Origin: Lepidurus packardi
Taxonomy: Eukaryota; Arthropoda; Branchiopoda; Notostraca; Triopsidae
Assembly (NCBI GenBank): GCA_023053545.1
Contig: JAKZAN010000004.1
Span: 5,580,001 to 5,644,000 of the forward strand
Length of the DNA: 64,000 nt
Reading direction: 5' to 3'
Shown here: positions 49,066-61,281 of the stretch, piece by piece
How positions within the stretch are numbered: the first letter of the stretch is position 1
How the letters are laid out: each line of letters opens with the position of its first letter
Program-made: the position numbers and the translations under genes
The notes under the pieces: model-generated
Seen by the model: the letters and a program-made list of their open reading frames with translations, nothing else
What the model was told of the DNA's origin: nothing
Database searches by the model: none

Positions 49066-49442
49066 ATCTACGGCACGATAGCAAGAGAAACGCAGAAGCA
49101 AGCTTACGGACAAAGCATGTCAGAAATTTCTTCAAAAATTCTTGACATTAATATAGGTAAAAGTAATAAAGGGGGCAGGAGAGCGTTATTTCTTTAGTTT
49201 TGCCTCTATCAATTGGAAAAAGGCAAATTTTTCAACTATGTGAAAAAAGCTAAATAGCGAATTGGAAAGTGTCATGGTCCGTGACATTCTTTCATTGTTT
49301 CTTAAGAAAATTTTCATGCAAATTGAGTACATGGTTATAAAGTTACCCCGCTTGCCATTTTATGCACAGAAGCAATGCGCGTCCATATAAAGCCATGCGA
49401 AGCTCTGCTCGCCATCTCCCGGGAGCTTGGGTATAACAAGGT
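49066..49442 (+). repeat. Dispersed repeat, copy 2
   Basis: Aligns with copy 1 over about 380 bp, from CACGATAGCAAGAGAAACGC to GAGCTTGGGTATAACAAG, with the core TGCACAGAAGCAATGCGCGT. Divergence is roughly one base in four to five by eye, so this is an old family. Confidence 0.75.
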
Positions 49443-50947
49443 AAGATTTCCGGGATACCTTAGTTATATACATACATAATTTGCAGCATTTCATAAACGT
49501 AAACCTATGGACAGCATAACTACTTTTGTTATTAAATGATTCTGATGTTGGAAGGGATGTTGCAAGGTCCATCGATTTGTTTCCGAATCGTTCGGAAAAA
49601 ACAATTTGGGCCACCACGCTAGAGGTGCCTTTTCCCTAACACTTTAAATTAGTAGTTGTGTAGTTAATTACTAATTCATGCAGTTGTGCAAATGTAATAA
49701 AAATCATATGTCAATATTTTGAATAAAAAAGTGTTTCGGTAAATCTGATGCCATTCTCGTGAATAGTTTTGGATTTGACCTAATAAAAATATGATCAAAT
49801 GTGGGTCTACAGCTCAAGCACTTGAAGAGAAAAGAATGCTACCGAAGTCTTAGCGTATGCATCTGTGGTTTGAACTACACCATGCGTGTAAAAAGTTCCG
49901 AGAGAAGCAGGAGATGAGATCACCAGGGATCACAGCACCTGAGAACAGGTTAGGGAGGTATACGCTATTTAAGAAAGAAGGGTAAGATGAAACCAAACAG
50001 GGACTGTCCCAAGGGTTCCCAAACAGGCAGTCAAGTTGATTACAAAGCTGGAGAAAGCGCAAGGGATGGATGGACCTCCTTTCTCCTACCATGGTATGCA
50101 TTATTGTTTGCCGGCAGAGCTTTTTGGGGTATATACCATCAAGAAAAGGGGGGTAACAGGGTTTTCCTTTCCTCCAAGCAACACTTCGGTTTCTGCTTCC
50201 AAGTCCCTCATATCCATGCCAGGTAGCAAGTGAATGAGTAAAACCAAAACCCCGAAAGTTCCCAATTCTTTTTAACTACCAGTCAACTCCACGGCAGGAT
50301 CTGGTCAGTTGCTATTCAGACACTTTCCTCGCATCACGTGGTGTCGTTCTTTAAATTGTGTCACTTCGTTATTACACGAAGCTATCTTCACAGTTTATTA
50401 AAAAAAAGTTGGAGGCTTATTCCTCCCTCCCTAAAAAAAACCTTCGTATATCCAGTGTGGCTCAAGTTTGTGACAAGAAGTATCAAATTTAAGTATCAAC
50501 AACTGGATATTGTAAACCTCTCCACGAAATTATAATGGCCTTCCAATGGGTAAGTCAGCACCTTTTCCTGCGTTTTAAGATTATTTTTTTTGGCAGAGAT
50601 TTGGAGAGATTTTACTTGTCATGCCAAGTGGAAAGCTCTGAGCTTTGGAGCACTCGTGCCTCTTCGATTGTCTCCAGAGAAGACCCTTTCAGAATCCCTG
50701 ATCAAGTCTTTTTCCAAGGGGAAAAAATCGGAATCACGATCTTCACATGACTTTCAATGACGCAAAAAAAGGAAATGAGCTATCTCGACATAAGGCACAC
50801 GCCAAGAGCTAAATGTCTTGCCATCGACGTGAAATACATACCTAAACCTTCCTTGCAGAACCTCACTTGAGTAAATTTGATTCCTATAAAGGACACGAGT
50901 CACATGTCTTATTACAACACAACCTTCCTCGCGTTCTCGACCGGTCT

Positions 50948-50985
50948 TATAAAAAGCCTCGCGCCTCCGATGCGTAGTTTCAGTC
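50948..50985 (+). promoter_or_regulatory. TATA box plus arthropod-type initiator
   Basis: TATAAAAAG at 50948-50956 is followed by TTTCAGTCTCAC, whose TCAGT is the arthropod initiator consensus with its A at 50982, about 33 bp from the TATA box. This is a textbook core promoter and would drive the gene beginning at 51271. Confidence 0.6.
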
Positions 50986-51270
50986 TCACTAATTTGCTAC
51001 CTTTTGCTATCCGAAAGTGTCTGGAAAACCGAAAGACGTTTTAATTTCAGACTAATTGAGAAAGTTAATAATCCCATTAAAGGGCATCAAAGTTGCCTTG
51101 GATTTTACTTCCAAATGTCTGGAATCGAAAGGGAACACTTTTGCCGATGACAAGCAAACAATCCATCCAGGCCTTCGATAGGGAGTGGAGGGAACGGATT
51201 ATTAAAATTCCGCGAAAAGTCGTAGTAGACCTTGAATGAAACGTTTTTCCTCCCCCTACCCTCTATTGTG

Positions 51271-52086
51271 ATGGCTCCAGGGTCAAAGGGTTCTTTCTGG
51301 TCTAATCAGGCCCCAATTCGGGGGGAAAGTTTAAGAGCGAAGCCGAAGAACTCTTGGAAAAGTCTCATTCCAAAATCAGGGCAGAAGATCTTAGCACCAC
51401 TACTGCCTAGTACCCTTCCCGAAAGTGCAGTTGCACTCACACGTACCAGTACCCCCGCTTCCAAGCACTTGACGTCGGTGGATCTTAGCCATGCGAGACT
51501 ACCCAAATCACCTATACCAGTACCAGTGCCTAATTACCCCCCTCCTACCTACGAGGAGAGCCTGAAAGAGGCACGTAGGCGACCTCCATCACGCCGACCA
51601 CCACGACTACCTCTTACAAGTGCTTTGTACGGTGTCACCAGTACCCAGGCTGAAGAAGTCAGTCTCGACCAACCCAGGTCTTCCTTTGCACGTGAAAGTG
51701 GAATTCCCAAGTTCCGTTCAGTATCATCCTCGTTTTGCACCAACAATGCCCGTAACAACATGCGAATGTGGCTTACATTGCATCAAAGTTCGATAGGCGG
51801 CCGTCTTGCCATTCACCAGGCTCAGCAGACGCCGCCACGTTTTTATCCAGACCAATACCTCGCGACAGCTTACCATACTTTGGATAGCTACAACGACAGC
51901 GACGACACTGACAAACCGTACAACGTAGATCAACGGCGCTGGTCAGATTTGTCCGCAACGATACCTTCAGCCCCATTACCATCAGTTTCCGGACCGTTGA
52001 GCGCCCATTCTCACACCCATAGCAAGAAAAAGATGTCGGCCTGGAAGACTGTCCTGACAGCCATTGTCCAAGTGTTCGGTCCTTGA
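51271..52086 (+). CDS. Unrecognised Pro/Ser-rich protein with a PPxY motif
   Basis: A single 272-codon open frame starting ATG 51271 and ending TGA. The protein is mostly disordered and rich in Pro, Ser and Arg. Residues about 89-97 contain NYPPPTYEES, a PPxY motif of the type that binds WW domains of NEDD4-class ubiquitin ligases. An acidic SDDTDKP patch lies near residue 220 and the C-terminus ends in WKTVLTAIVQVFGP, a short hydrophobic segment. GC content is visibly higher than in flanking DNA, as in the next gene, and codons favour C/G endings, supporting a real gene. A TATA-initiator promoter lies 290 bp upstream. I do not recognise the family and propose no function. Confidence 0.6.
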   Translation: MAPGSKGSFWSNQAPIRGESLRAKPKNSWKSLIPKSGQKILAPLLPSTLPESAVALTRTSTPASKHLTSVDLSHARLPKSPIPVPVPNYPPPTYEESLKEARRRPPSRRPPRLPLTSALYGVTSTQAEEVSLDQPRSSFARESGIPKFRSVSSSFCTNNARNNMRMWLTLHQSSIGGRLAIHQAQQTPPRFYPDQYLATAYHTLDSYNDSDDTDKPYNVDQRRWSDLSATIPSAPLPSVSGPLSAHSHTHSKKKMSAWKTVLTAIVQVFGP

Positions 52087-53688
52087 AAATCGAGGCCAAT
52101 TGAAGAAAATTTCCCCTAGAATATTCCTTTCTTTTTGTCTTTTTTCCCCCGTCCTTCCTGGACGAGCAGGTTGGAGAATTACGAATCCCACTTCCCAAAC
52201 TATGGTTAGTAGGCGTATACAGTATGCTTGGGCATAAGATTCGCTTGATTTTTTTTTCATCATGGTCAAGAAAGCGTGAGCAGGGCTTAATAAGGAAGTT
52301 TTTTTTATTATTATTTATTTTCTCCTCTCAAAGCTGATGTGTACTACCCGCGACCCTATCACACTCCTGTCCTTGCTATTTTGGGAAGTTAGTTGAACAA
52401 GTTATTTTCCTGGTCTCTGTATATGTGTACGCAGTTTCCGTTTGAGAGGACAATATACAGGACATTAGTTACAAAAGCTCAAAAAAGCGCAAAGTGTCCA
52501 TATTTCCTGTTTCCATACATTATTCGCAGCGCGTTGCGGGACGTGCTGTATTAACCGTGCTTAAAAGTTGACATTTAAGCCCACATACGTTGCTAGAACC
52601 ATCCGGATCGAACTAAACCAAATCTGAAATCTTTGCCTCAGGGTCCTGGGAAACCGCGAAAATGGTCTCTGTGGAATTCTACAGGCGGTATGATGATTAA
52701 GTTAAACCGTACCAGATAGGTAATAGTGCCTGTGCAATCAAATCAAAGAGACAGCCAAGGGGGCGTCGTCAGGTTTGACTTGAAGGAGAACAGAAAGGAC
52801 TACGCTACTTAGAACGCAACGAAACGGATATGGGATGTTAACTAGCCCGAATTAGCCCCGACTGAGAACGTTCCGACCACGGGGTCCAACCTTGCAACAT
52901 TGCATTACCTGGTGCAAAACACTGACAGAAGGTTTTTAATCGGTGACATTCTCTTCCTGCTGGCGTGAAGTCCTTCTTTTCGCCAGTAATAACAGTTTCC
53001 AAGTATGCCCTCGTGAACTACAACTTTGGTATAGCTCGAATGGATGAAAGTAGGTAGCGAAGGAAAAACTACAACAACAACTAGAGACAAAAGTTCGGAA
53101 CGAATACTTTTGCACGGAAATCGTACATCACATCGTAAAAGCAAGTTTGCGGTTAACCTCAAATCCAAAGTCAGACTCAAAGCACAAGCCAGAGCCAATC
53201 TATAAAAGGACTTTTACATGCTCGAATGTCCCAATCTAGGTCAGTGGAGCTTACATGGCTTTAGTTTTCTCTCTTTCTCTTTTTCCTAAATTCTAGCAAG
53301 GAAACGGAACATCACTGGAAGACCCAAAACCAATAACACTGGCAAAAAAATCTGTTAATTCTGCAATTAAATATTGTAGTATCTGTTTTACCATTAGAAT
53401 ATTCTAAAATTATCCTAAGGTTACGCTATAAATCCATATGTGGAAGCACTTAACTGGAATTTTTTTAAATTATAGATATAAATATTTGAAAGTGGCTCGG
53501 AGTTACATATTTTGGTACCTTTCGTGCCAATAAAGAATACATTTAAATTGCAGAAATTTTTTAGAGTGTACATAAATAAAAAAAAAGTCCTTAAAACCAT
53601 CTGAAACAAGTAAACATATCTGTTGTCTCTTCATTTTCTTCCGTTCGTGACAGGCTTGCGACGTTAGTGCCGACATTACTCGTGTATT
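52087..53688. other. Intergenic region, no gene seen
   Basis: 3' flank of the PPxY gene and 5' flank of the next. No feature beyond A/T tracts. A cryptic promoter-like TATAAAAGG sits at 53201-53209, pointing towards the downstream gene about 480 bp before its start codon. Confidence 0.4.
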
Positions 53689-56157
53689 ATGTTTCGCTGC
53701 GGACGCCTTCTCCGTGGTTGCAGCTTAGAAGTCATATTCGAGGAAGAAGATTACACCATATTCGGTCAAGTTGCTCAGCCATCTGCTGACGATTGCTCTC
53801 CGAGTCTCAATCCAGAGGCCCATAACCAACGGGTCCTCCGAAGTAACGCATCCAGCTGCTTCGGAGTCTACAAGAGACGCCGCTCACGTAGCCTCAGTGC
53901 CTTATTAGGCCCACCCATTGAGTAAATAAAAAGACTAATAAATAAAAGAGGTCTTCAAAAGATACCAGTTTGTAATATCCCTGCAATTTTTTTTAAAAAT
54001 CTTTTTAGAGTACTGAGTGAAGATCCAGACTGGGATAGTTCCAACCCCGAGGACGAAGACAGTGAGTGGGATCCACGGAAGGCGCCACTCAGCCGGCGTC
54101 ACATTATTGAACGTAATTTCCAGGATTTGGTCGCTTTGTTGGACCCCAGTCGTTCTTCGGATCCTGACTTCGCTTCTGGATCTGCGGCTGCCGCCAACAG
54201 CTATAATTACGAGGCCAATATCAAAGCTGACTTTCTGATCCGCTGTCTTTGTGGCTCCGGACGGGTTGTGTTCAAAGTGTGTTTGGAACAGAACGTGTCG
54301 GACAACATGCCTTTGAACCCTATGCAGATGATCCCCGAGAGCGAGCCTTTCCCCTCCGCGGGGCCGGCCAAACGTCGCACTTCCATCTACGAAGCTTTGG
54401 CGATGGCTAATCAGGCTTCGCAAGGTAGCATGACTCGCCGATACCGGCAGTTTTTTGAGGAACAAAGCCACCGTTTAGAAGAACCCAAAGACGGCAGCGT
54501 CGTTGCTTCCCGACCTGTGTCTACGCCCACGCCAACTCCCACACGATCAGCAACTACAGTGCCAGAGACCATTTCAAGGCAGACATCGCACCCCCAACAG
54601 GAAAAGCGCAATAACGTTGACATGCCCTTTCGGCAGCCAGCCAGAGAAATCCTCATTGTCGAGGCAAAACCTTCTTGCCCTGAGCCCCAACTGGCTCAAG
54701 CCGTCCGACACGGACTTCGTTGCGAAGTTTGCGCGGCGCCAATCCAACCTGTCGCTCCGAAACCCGAAATTGCGAGCCCTAAATCGCCCTCGCTCAACTT
54801 CCAAGTCCAAGAATCTGCAGATCCCGACGAGTTGACATGCAAGCCGACCAATAAAGAAGTCGTAGAGGACGAATTGCCCAAGCCCAATACAGTGAGAAAC
54901 GTTCGTGGCTTGTTCGAATCGGAGAACGAAGGCAATAACTTGGCTCATCCTTATGCCATGTTCCGCCCCACCAGCGTTAACGGCCGTTTCAGCATGGGCC
55001 ACGTCAAATCCAATCCGAGCAGCAAGATTCTGCGCTCGGAATCGCTATCTTCGCTGAATCAGCTGCAACATTACCATATCTCGCGCTCTAGCAGTACTTT
55101 ATCGCTCCACGCCCAACCCCACACGGTGCTTTTTACGCTGCCGAAAGAAGACATGGAACCGCTGGAAGAAAAGGGTTATGTAGTGGCTCTGGGACGTTTG
55201 GCGCCGCTCCGGAGTCCTTTGTCACGTCAAGACCGTGAATCTTCGCTCCGTTCTCCCTCGCCGCCTCCTTACCGTACCGGCTCGACTGCCCCACACCGCT
55301 CGCTTCGCAACAGCCACAGCCATCCGCCGGAATTCACCCGTACGTATGTCGACAGCATCTTCTCCGAAGCCAGCGAGTGGAGCAACAGCGATTGGGATAA
55401 TAACAGCGAAACTGCCAGTTCTTCTGCCTCGTCACCGAGAGCCGTAGTTCGGGCTCCTGCAACTTACGGCGGAGATGGAGTACGCTACATTGCACCGGAT
55501 GTACTCGAGAAGATACGGTCCTACGGTCTTACCTTTCAGTTCGTTGACGGCAAAATGGTGAGCAGCGATAACGATAACGACGAGGCAGACCAAGCTATGA
55601 AGGCTCCAGTTTCCGCTGCATCCAAAACCCATCATTCTGCAGTGCCGGCCAAGTCTCCCCAGATCACCGCTGCCGCCCCAGCCAAGAAAAACAACCCTAT
55701 CTCGACTCGCAATCTTAAAAACACCAAGGCCACTGTGGCGAAAACCGTATCGGCGCCTTTGCTGTCCGACAAAGGATCGACTCCTCCTCCGCGGATCATC
55801 AGCTACGTGCCAAAAACGACCTCTTTTACGACCCCGACAACAGAACGCATTCGTCACTGTTCAGGCGATTCGTCTGCCAGCAGTTCAGGGGTGAGTTCTG
55901 GCGCTCAGCGTACTGAAAGTTTGAGTAGCGAGTCCGAATCGTCTGTGAGCAATCATTCTTCCCCGTTTTGCTCGCTGAAGCGCGTCAAGAAACGCCAGTC
56001 AGCTTCTGACCACGCCTTCTTTGAATGCGACCGCCCCTGCAGTCCTGGACCAGCTGTGTGTCCGACTGTTAAGAGCGTGACCGAGTCCGTTTATGGCATG
56101 TACTCTGTCATGTACAATTTCCAGCACTCCCAAGTGACTCCTCACGTCAAAGTCTAA
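53689..56157 (+). CDS. Unrecognised large Ser-rich, GC-rich disordered protein
   Basis: Two exons (53689-53921 and 54009-56157, phase 2 junction) encode 793 residues. Exon 1 is Cys/Arg-rich (MFRCGRLLRGC, later YKRRRSRSLSALLGPP). Exon 2 begins with an acidic stretch (SEDPDWDSSNPEDEDSEWDP). It then has a Cys-containing segment LIRCLCGSGRVVFKVCLEQN and a second Cys pair in GLRCEVCAAPI. The rest is low-complexity Ser/Pro/Thr sequence with a more ordered-looking island YIAPDVLEKIRSYGLTFQFV near residue 540. No transmembrane segment or signal peptide. The 2.1-kb uninterrupted exon and strong C/G-ending codon preference set it apart from every other gene here except its upstream neighbour. The family is unknown to me. 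Confidence 0.75.
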
Positions 56158-56840
56158 TTATTAGTCCCTGCGGGATTTAACGTTTACGCAGTGCGGCTAT
56201 ATACAGCATTGGAGTTTGTCCATTTCGGCTGTAGCTCTTCTTAATTTTTTATAATTATTTTTTCGGGGGACTTTGTACCATATATAGTTACGTTGTACGT
56301 GTTTATGGGAACATTATAAGCCCATCCGTCTTTATTTGTTAGGACTTTACGTTGTCGTATGTTATTTTATTTTTCCATTTTCTCATTTCCTACTCCTCTT
56401 CCCTCCGTTATGAAGCCGTTTGCGATTACTACTTCTACACGACTTTTATACTATAAGTGTTTTTTATACGAAGTAACGTATATATTATTGTAGGATGAAT
56501 TCACGTACAGGGGCTGCTAGTTGGTGCTCTGTCTTGGGTTAATTTGGACATAGTATGCATTTACTAACCAGGATGGGAAGTATTGCTGGACTTAACCCAG
56601 GCGTTATAGAATGATCTATTATTGCAAAATATTGACTTATAGTTTTGTTTTTCTCCCCTTCAAAAAATCTTAAATGACATAATTCGCTAACACAAAATTG
56701 GCGTACGACTTGTGATTTAAGCCGTTACGTCCTGGTATAGACAAAAAAGCGTATAATCTTCCTATGTAAATCCCAAAAACCGGAAACGAAAGAGATGGCA
56801 ATAGAATACAATTTCTTAAAAAATAAATAAAAAGACTTAC
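56158..56840. other. 3' flank of the Ser-rich gene
   Basis: T-rich sequence typical of a 3' UTR. Nothing else recognisable on the + strand. A minus-strand stretch near 56740-56758 could be a further exon of the candidate gene to the right, but has no firm support. Confidence 0.4.
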
Positions 56841-57373
56841 CATTATGAACTACATGAGAACCAGCATTGGCACTAATTGTGGGTTGAATTTCAGACTGAT
56901 GAGTTTCAACAGGTGCATCGGTATGTTGCTCACGGCAGGATATCCAACATGGAAGAACACATACCTGGGAGGGCAATCAAGGTATTAAAAAAATCGCCTT
57001 ATAAATCCCTAATTATGCTTTCATACATAGACACAGAACGACAGTTTCTCTAAAATTTAACCTTCTTAAAATTTCATGAAAAAATAAGAAAGGGAAAAGA
57101 AAAAAACCTTAGAGCTCCCAATTAAGGTTCTTTCTCTCTTCGCACCAGCCCATTGATGCCGTTACGCATGTAAACTAGGTCAAAGAAAGCGTTGACCTCC
57201 TTTCCAGGGCGGAAACAAAATTTCGAAGGCTTGGAAACCATACATTCCTGGACGAAAATACTATCCCATTTGCCCACAGGAAAAGCCTTACTAAGCAAAA
57301 CAAAAACAAACAAAAAAGGAAGAGTTAAACGCTGTGACTTGTTCTTGGCTGATCTCCTGAGAAACGCCGACAT
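56841..57373 (-). CDS. Candidate minus-strand gene fragments (two exon-like segments)
   Basis: Segment 56964-56841 has a good acceptor (CCCTCCCAG) and a strong donor (AATG|gtaagt), and one open frame rich in Cys at its start (VCVLPCWISCREQHTD). Segment 57373-57122 begins MSAFLRRSAKNKSQRL, with a hydrophobic run LPFLFVFVLL that could be a signal peptide or just a polypyrimidine tract ending in TTGCTTAG. It then continues GKWDSIFVQECMVSKPSKFC. The two cannot be joined cleanly in phase with the donors I can see, so the model is incomplete. The cysteines and possible signal peptide suggest a secreted protein, but this is weak. Confidence 0.25.
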
Positions 57374-57654
57374 CCTTTTATCGACAATACGTCTCCAAGC
57401 TCCAGCGCATCCTAAAAAGGTACAGCAGACTTCTTTTTTGTACAGTATGTCTATCTAACATTTCTTAGTATTTCTTTCTAACGCAGCTGAATGTGAAATA
57501 AATGTGTAAACCAGAAATCTGAACACTGCAAACAAATGTCTGGTACCTTGTACCAAGAAACGCCAGTGAAGGAATGGTTCAATTACGATAGAATCGTAAT
57601 ATTATTTGTGTGAAAAAAAAGGAAATTTACCGCAAAAATCTCTTACATATTAAG

Positions 57655-57760
57655 GCCATGGTGCACTGCAAGTAGATCATTTTTGTCAAAAGATGGCACT
57701 GAAGTCATACCCTATATCATGAGAATGCAGCAACTTTAAACAAAATTTTAAAGAAAAACC
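57655..57760 (+). mobile_element. Solo terminal arm of the CPT1-intron MITE family
   Basis: TTAAGGCCATGGTG, then AGATCATTTTTGTCAAAAG, ATGGCACTGAAGTCATACCC and TATATCATGAGAATG match the terminal repeats at 38053-38484 in order. No matching inverted partner follows within 500 bp, so this is a solo or broken copy. Confidence 0.7.
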
Positions 57761-57834
57761 GTTAAATTTCTTTAACATTGTTGTTTAAAATTTTTGCTTA
57801 CACCATGGGCTTGAGGTTACGTTGCCTTAGCTTG

Positions 57835-57985
57835 GCTTGTTACACGAAGCTACAATCAGATGGAGTACAGGGTTTTGTTCAGGTATATCCGAACGCGCAT
57901 TGCTTCTGCGCATAAGATGGCAAACAGGATAACTGTCTAACCTCGTACTCAATTTACACCAAATTTGGGGGCGTTCCAAATGGAA
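57835..57985 (-). repeat. Dispersed repeat, copy 3 (partial, reverse orientation)
   Basis: On the minus strand it reads AAATTGAGTACGAGGTTAGA, CAGTTATCCTGTTTGCCATC and TTATGCGCAGAAGCAATGCG, matching the core of copies 1 and 2 about 9-11 kb to the left. Confidence 0.7.
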
Positions 57986-60380
57986 GATAGTAACATTATT
58001 TTTAACGTAAATTTATTGTAAATTGCAAGGAAAGTCTTTATTAGTGCAGGCTTTGTCCAAGGTACTACATGTGAAAGGAATGTTTGCTGTTCGCCAGATG
58101 GAACCGACAGGTTAAGTTACTATACGGTTCACTGATCACATTATGTGCCAGACACACTCCCATAAAAACGTGATGCATCTAACGGCATGAACCTCGCCAT
58201 GACTGTCAAGTTGGCCTTAGCTTCTCAGATGGAAGCAAAATTGAAGTGTATATCGAGATCCATTTCCGTTTTTCTAAAAGGGTGTCGTATGCTTGTATCC
58301 GCAAACCTCTAGAAACTTGTTCTTGACAATCAATACTTGCTATCGATGCTAGATGGCATTATAACGTTAATTTGTCAAGGGTCCAAGGGTTCGTCTTCGC
58401 GTGTATGAACAAAAGCACGCAACATTTACGGATGAAAAAAAAAGAAAGAACACACTACACATCTATTATCATAACCTGGAACGTGGGCGGTAGAGTTGAC
58501 AATCACTTTGGGAGACCTGTCGCTAGCAACAGCAAACATTACAACATCACATTTCACCTTATCGAACAACGATAAGCCTTCACAAAGACTCCGAAACTTT
58601 ACTCCGGAACAAAAATCGGAGGCAAATTAGTTTTTTTATCTTCTCAATGTTCGTCACTCATCCGGTGCCAATGAGTTTCGCACCTCAATTCGTACATTTA
58701 CAGTACATTTCTATACTCAAAACATTTCTGTACTCGAAAGTCTCTCTTGAAAGAAAACAAAACTAATTAAATTAGCACGTGGATAAATCGTTGATATGTT
58801 GACATGTCTCTTAGCTTTGCTTTTCGTCCCTCTCGCTCTTTTTTCTTTATAAGGCATCTTTGTTGCAATGCTTTGGACCCTAGTGGTCGGATATTGATTG
58901 TGACAACGATGGATAGGAAATGGACAACCAAAAATCCGGCCAAGAGAACATGTTCCCAACACCCGTATAATTCGGACTACCTTTTATAAATGTAACCTTT
59001 TCTTCCTTCCCTCCTTCTAGTGATGCCCAAAGGCAAAACGTATGTTTATAAAGTATACTACTTATTGGGAAAATGTAAGCTTCCCCCGGAAGGAAGGAAG
59101 GAAGTTTTTTTTCCTTTTTCCTTTACAGCGATTAGGCATTTTTCTTATCTTAGAGAAAAACATTCCTGATCCTTAAAAAACAACGAAGACCAAACGAAAT
59201 GGGAATCGCGGAAATGGACGCGTAACTCGAGAGTGGCATAGTATTTCGACCAAGACGAAAGCGAATTTGCGTACCAAGGGAGTAACAAGAGCGGCATTAA
59301 CCAGTCTACTGCAGTAACTAAACAAAAAAATGGTGGGAAAGACGTGCAATTTTCTCGAAAAACCTGCACTGTCTAAACATACAGTACATACATGCTCTTG
59401 GAAACTTTTACCAGCATCGGTTGGGTAAGAGAAACAAAAGCTTCATTTTTACCCAGCGGGATCAATACGAGTGAAAAACAGAGAAAGAAAAACAAACGAA
59501 ATACATTTTTGGAACCTTTTTGTTCAAATGATGACAATTAGCAAAGGGAAAGGTTTTCAACATGTTAATCTCGTCTGAAGATTAGGATTTAGCGCTGACT
59601 ATTACTTTTGCTACTTTGAATAGTGAGCGTAGTTGCTCGTAAGTCGCTTCCGCATGGGATGTAAGGGCAAATGTGGTTAGCCTGCACGAACAAATGTTGA
59701 CGTGACACACAATTTAAATATAGAAATTTTGGGACAACGACCTTACAGCTCCGTAGCAAATTCTACTCACAGTTATTCTTGTCTCTGCTGTCTTGCAGGT
59801 GCTTGTGAAAAAGTAGAAATTTCGTTATAATTAACAATAACGAAAGTTACAGACACAGAAATGTAAGTCAAATGATCAGAATCAACTATTTAGACAGGAT
59901 ATTTGCAAGGTTAAATTACAAGAGACAGGGATATAATCAAATTTACGCTAAGCAGACAGTAACTTGGTCCCAATCCTATGAATGGGTACTCTAAATGAAA
60001 AAAGTAATGAAACAAATAATGAGAGGCGTGGGGAATGAAGCGGACAGGATATCGGACAGAATACTATAAGACGCACTGTTTTCCTTGTTAATTTGTTTTG
60101 AACACTAAGGCGCGGAAAGACAAAGAGGTGGTTTTACTAAAACAGAATGCTGCCCAGAACCCAGAGCGTTAACTGCGGTCTTCATAGCTCATTTGACAGC
60201 CCTGTACTCTGCAGGGGAGGTTGCAGGGATACATAAAAGGGATCAAGTACCAAAGCTGCTGAAGTCCAGAAATGTGGAGACGTACACGTACTGACCACAC
60301 AAGTCATGTCAAGCTAATGTTGATAAATTAAACGTTTATGAAGTAAAATAGAAAAAAAAATGTCTGTGGTTTCACTTCCT

Positions 60381-60721
60381 TTACAGAGCCTTCGAAATGG
60401 ATGTCCAACCAATATTCATATAAATAATCACACCTTTAGGCTCAAAATAGACCTAGCTAGACAAAAACGTTTAGTTTAACTCAGCAAACAAGGAACTGCA
60501 ATAAAGCCAGGCATCGTCTAGATGTATAGAAAATGTACACAAAATATAAAAAAGGGTAAACTTACTAGAGGATTTTGCTTCCTTTCGATATGATCCAAAG
60601 GAATGCGTTTGATTCCATGTAAGGCAGAGTGTGATTTGGCGATTTTGGCAACGGGGAAGCCAGTCCCAAAGTACTGCAAATTCCGTGTAAAAACTAATGT
60701 TCCGCTCCTCAAAGGAGGCAT
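60381..60721 (-). CDS. Small two-exon gene, 75-residue protein of unknown family
   Basis: Minus-strand exons 60721-60566 and 60452-60381 join in phase 0 through a strong donor (CTA|gtaagt) and an acceptor ending in TAG. The protein starts MPPLRSGTLVFTRNLQYFGT, continues HGIKRIPLDHIERKQNP and ends GWTSISKAL. It is basic with a possibly amphipathic N-terminus, as in small mitochondrial proteins, but has no clear transmembrane segment. I considered mitochondrial ribosomal S25/L43-type proteins and could not support it. The ATG, splice sites and stop are all well formed, which is the main evidence. Confidence 0.45.
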
Positions 60722-61281
60722 GATTTTGGCCGACACACCAACCAACCGAATATACTACAATGCACTGGGGGAGTTGTTCCAAGGTTTAGGACGGCGTGGC
60801 CTTCAAAATTATCGTGCAACCGAGTTGATAACCACCGCGCATTCTCCAGCCATTTACAGAGATGCCCCTGAACTCCGCCCACGTGTTTAATTCATCTGTA
60901 GCCAGAGGTGATTTTCACTGAATTTAATTACATCTTTCGAAAACAAACATAAATATTAACGATCCCAATTGCAAAGCAAATGGGTAGTCAAACACACAAA
61001 AAAGCGTCCAAAGAAAAACTGTTTTGAGAGGCTTAAAAAAATCCCTGTTCAACTTTCACTCTCACATATTTACACTCAGCACACGTCTGCAACTTACGGG
61101 CGTTTCGAGACCGGCCTTCAAACATAAGCTACTTCTTGCCTACATACACCATCTATCGGACAGAAAAGTATACGTTGACTGCAGGGGTAAACTTGGCGTT
61201 ATTTGTACGTAAACAAAATAATACACGTGTCCGTCTATTTAAATGCTTTGATTTTTATCGGGCGTTTACAAGCCATTCGCT
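60722..61281. other. Intergenic region between the small gene and TFAM
   Basis: 560 bp between two divergently transcribed starts, so it may act as a shared promoter. No TATA box or repeat stands out. Confidence 0.4.

Larger units (their letters stand above)
45379..50947. other. Repeat-bearing, gene-poor 5.6-kb region
   Basis: No convincing coding region. It contains two copies of a dispersed repeat (46830-47225 and 49066-49442, listed separately), short palindromic GTTACGGTAAC-type sequences near 46424-46505, and many A/T tracts. A 5' exon of MCU could lie just right of 45378. A short frame near 50060 (starting MDGPPFSYHG) has no splice or homology support. Confidence 0.5.
57374..60380. other. 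Gene-poor 3-kb region with two repeat fragments
   Basis: Contains one arm of the 38-kb MITE family (57655-57760) and a reversed copy of the dispersed repeat (57835-57985), both listed separately. A GGAAGGAAGGAAGGAAG run lies near 59088. No supported gene. Confidence 0.5.

Noticed and set aside
50036..50233. Frame starting MDGPPFSYHGMHYC in the gene-poor region
   Set aside because: Short, no promoter, splice site or recognisable motif; indistinguishable from chance.
54574..55857. Long minus-strand frames opposite the Ser-rich gene
   Set aside because: They are antisense shadows of a GC-rich, C/G-ending-codon exon, which commonly opens the opposite strand. The + strand frame has a start, splice junction and stop.
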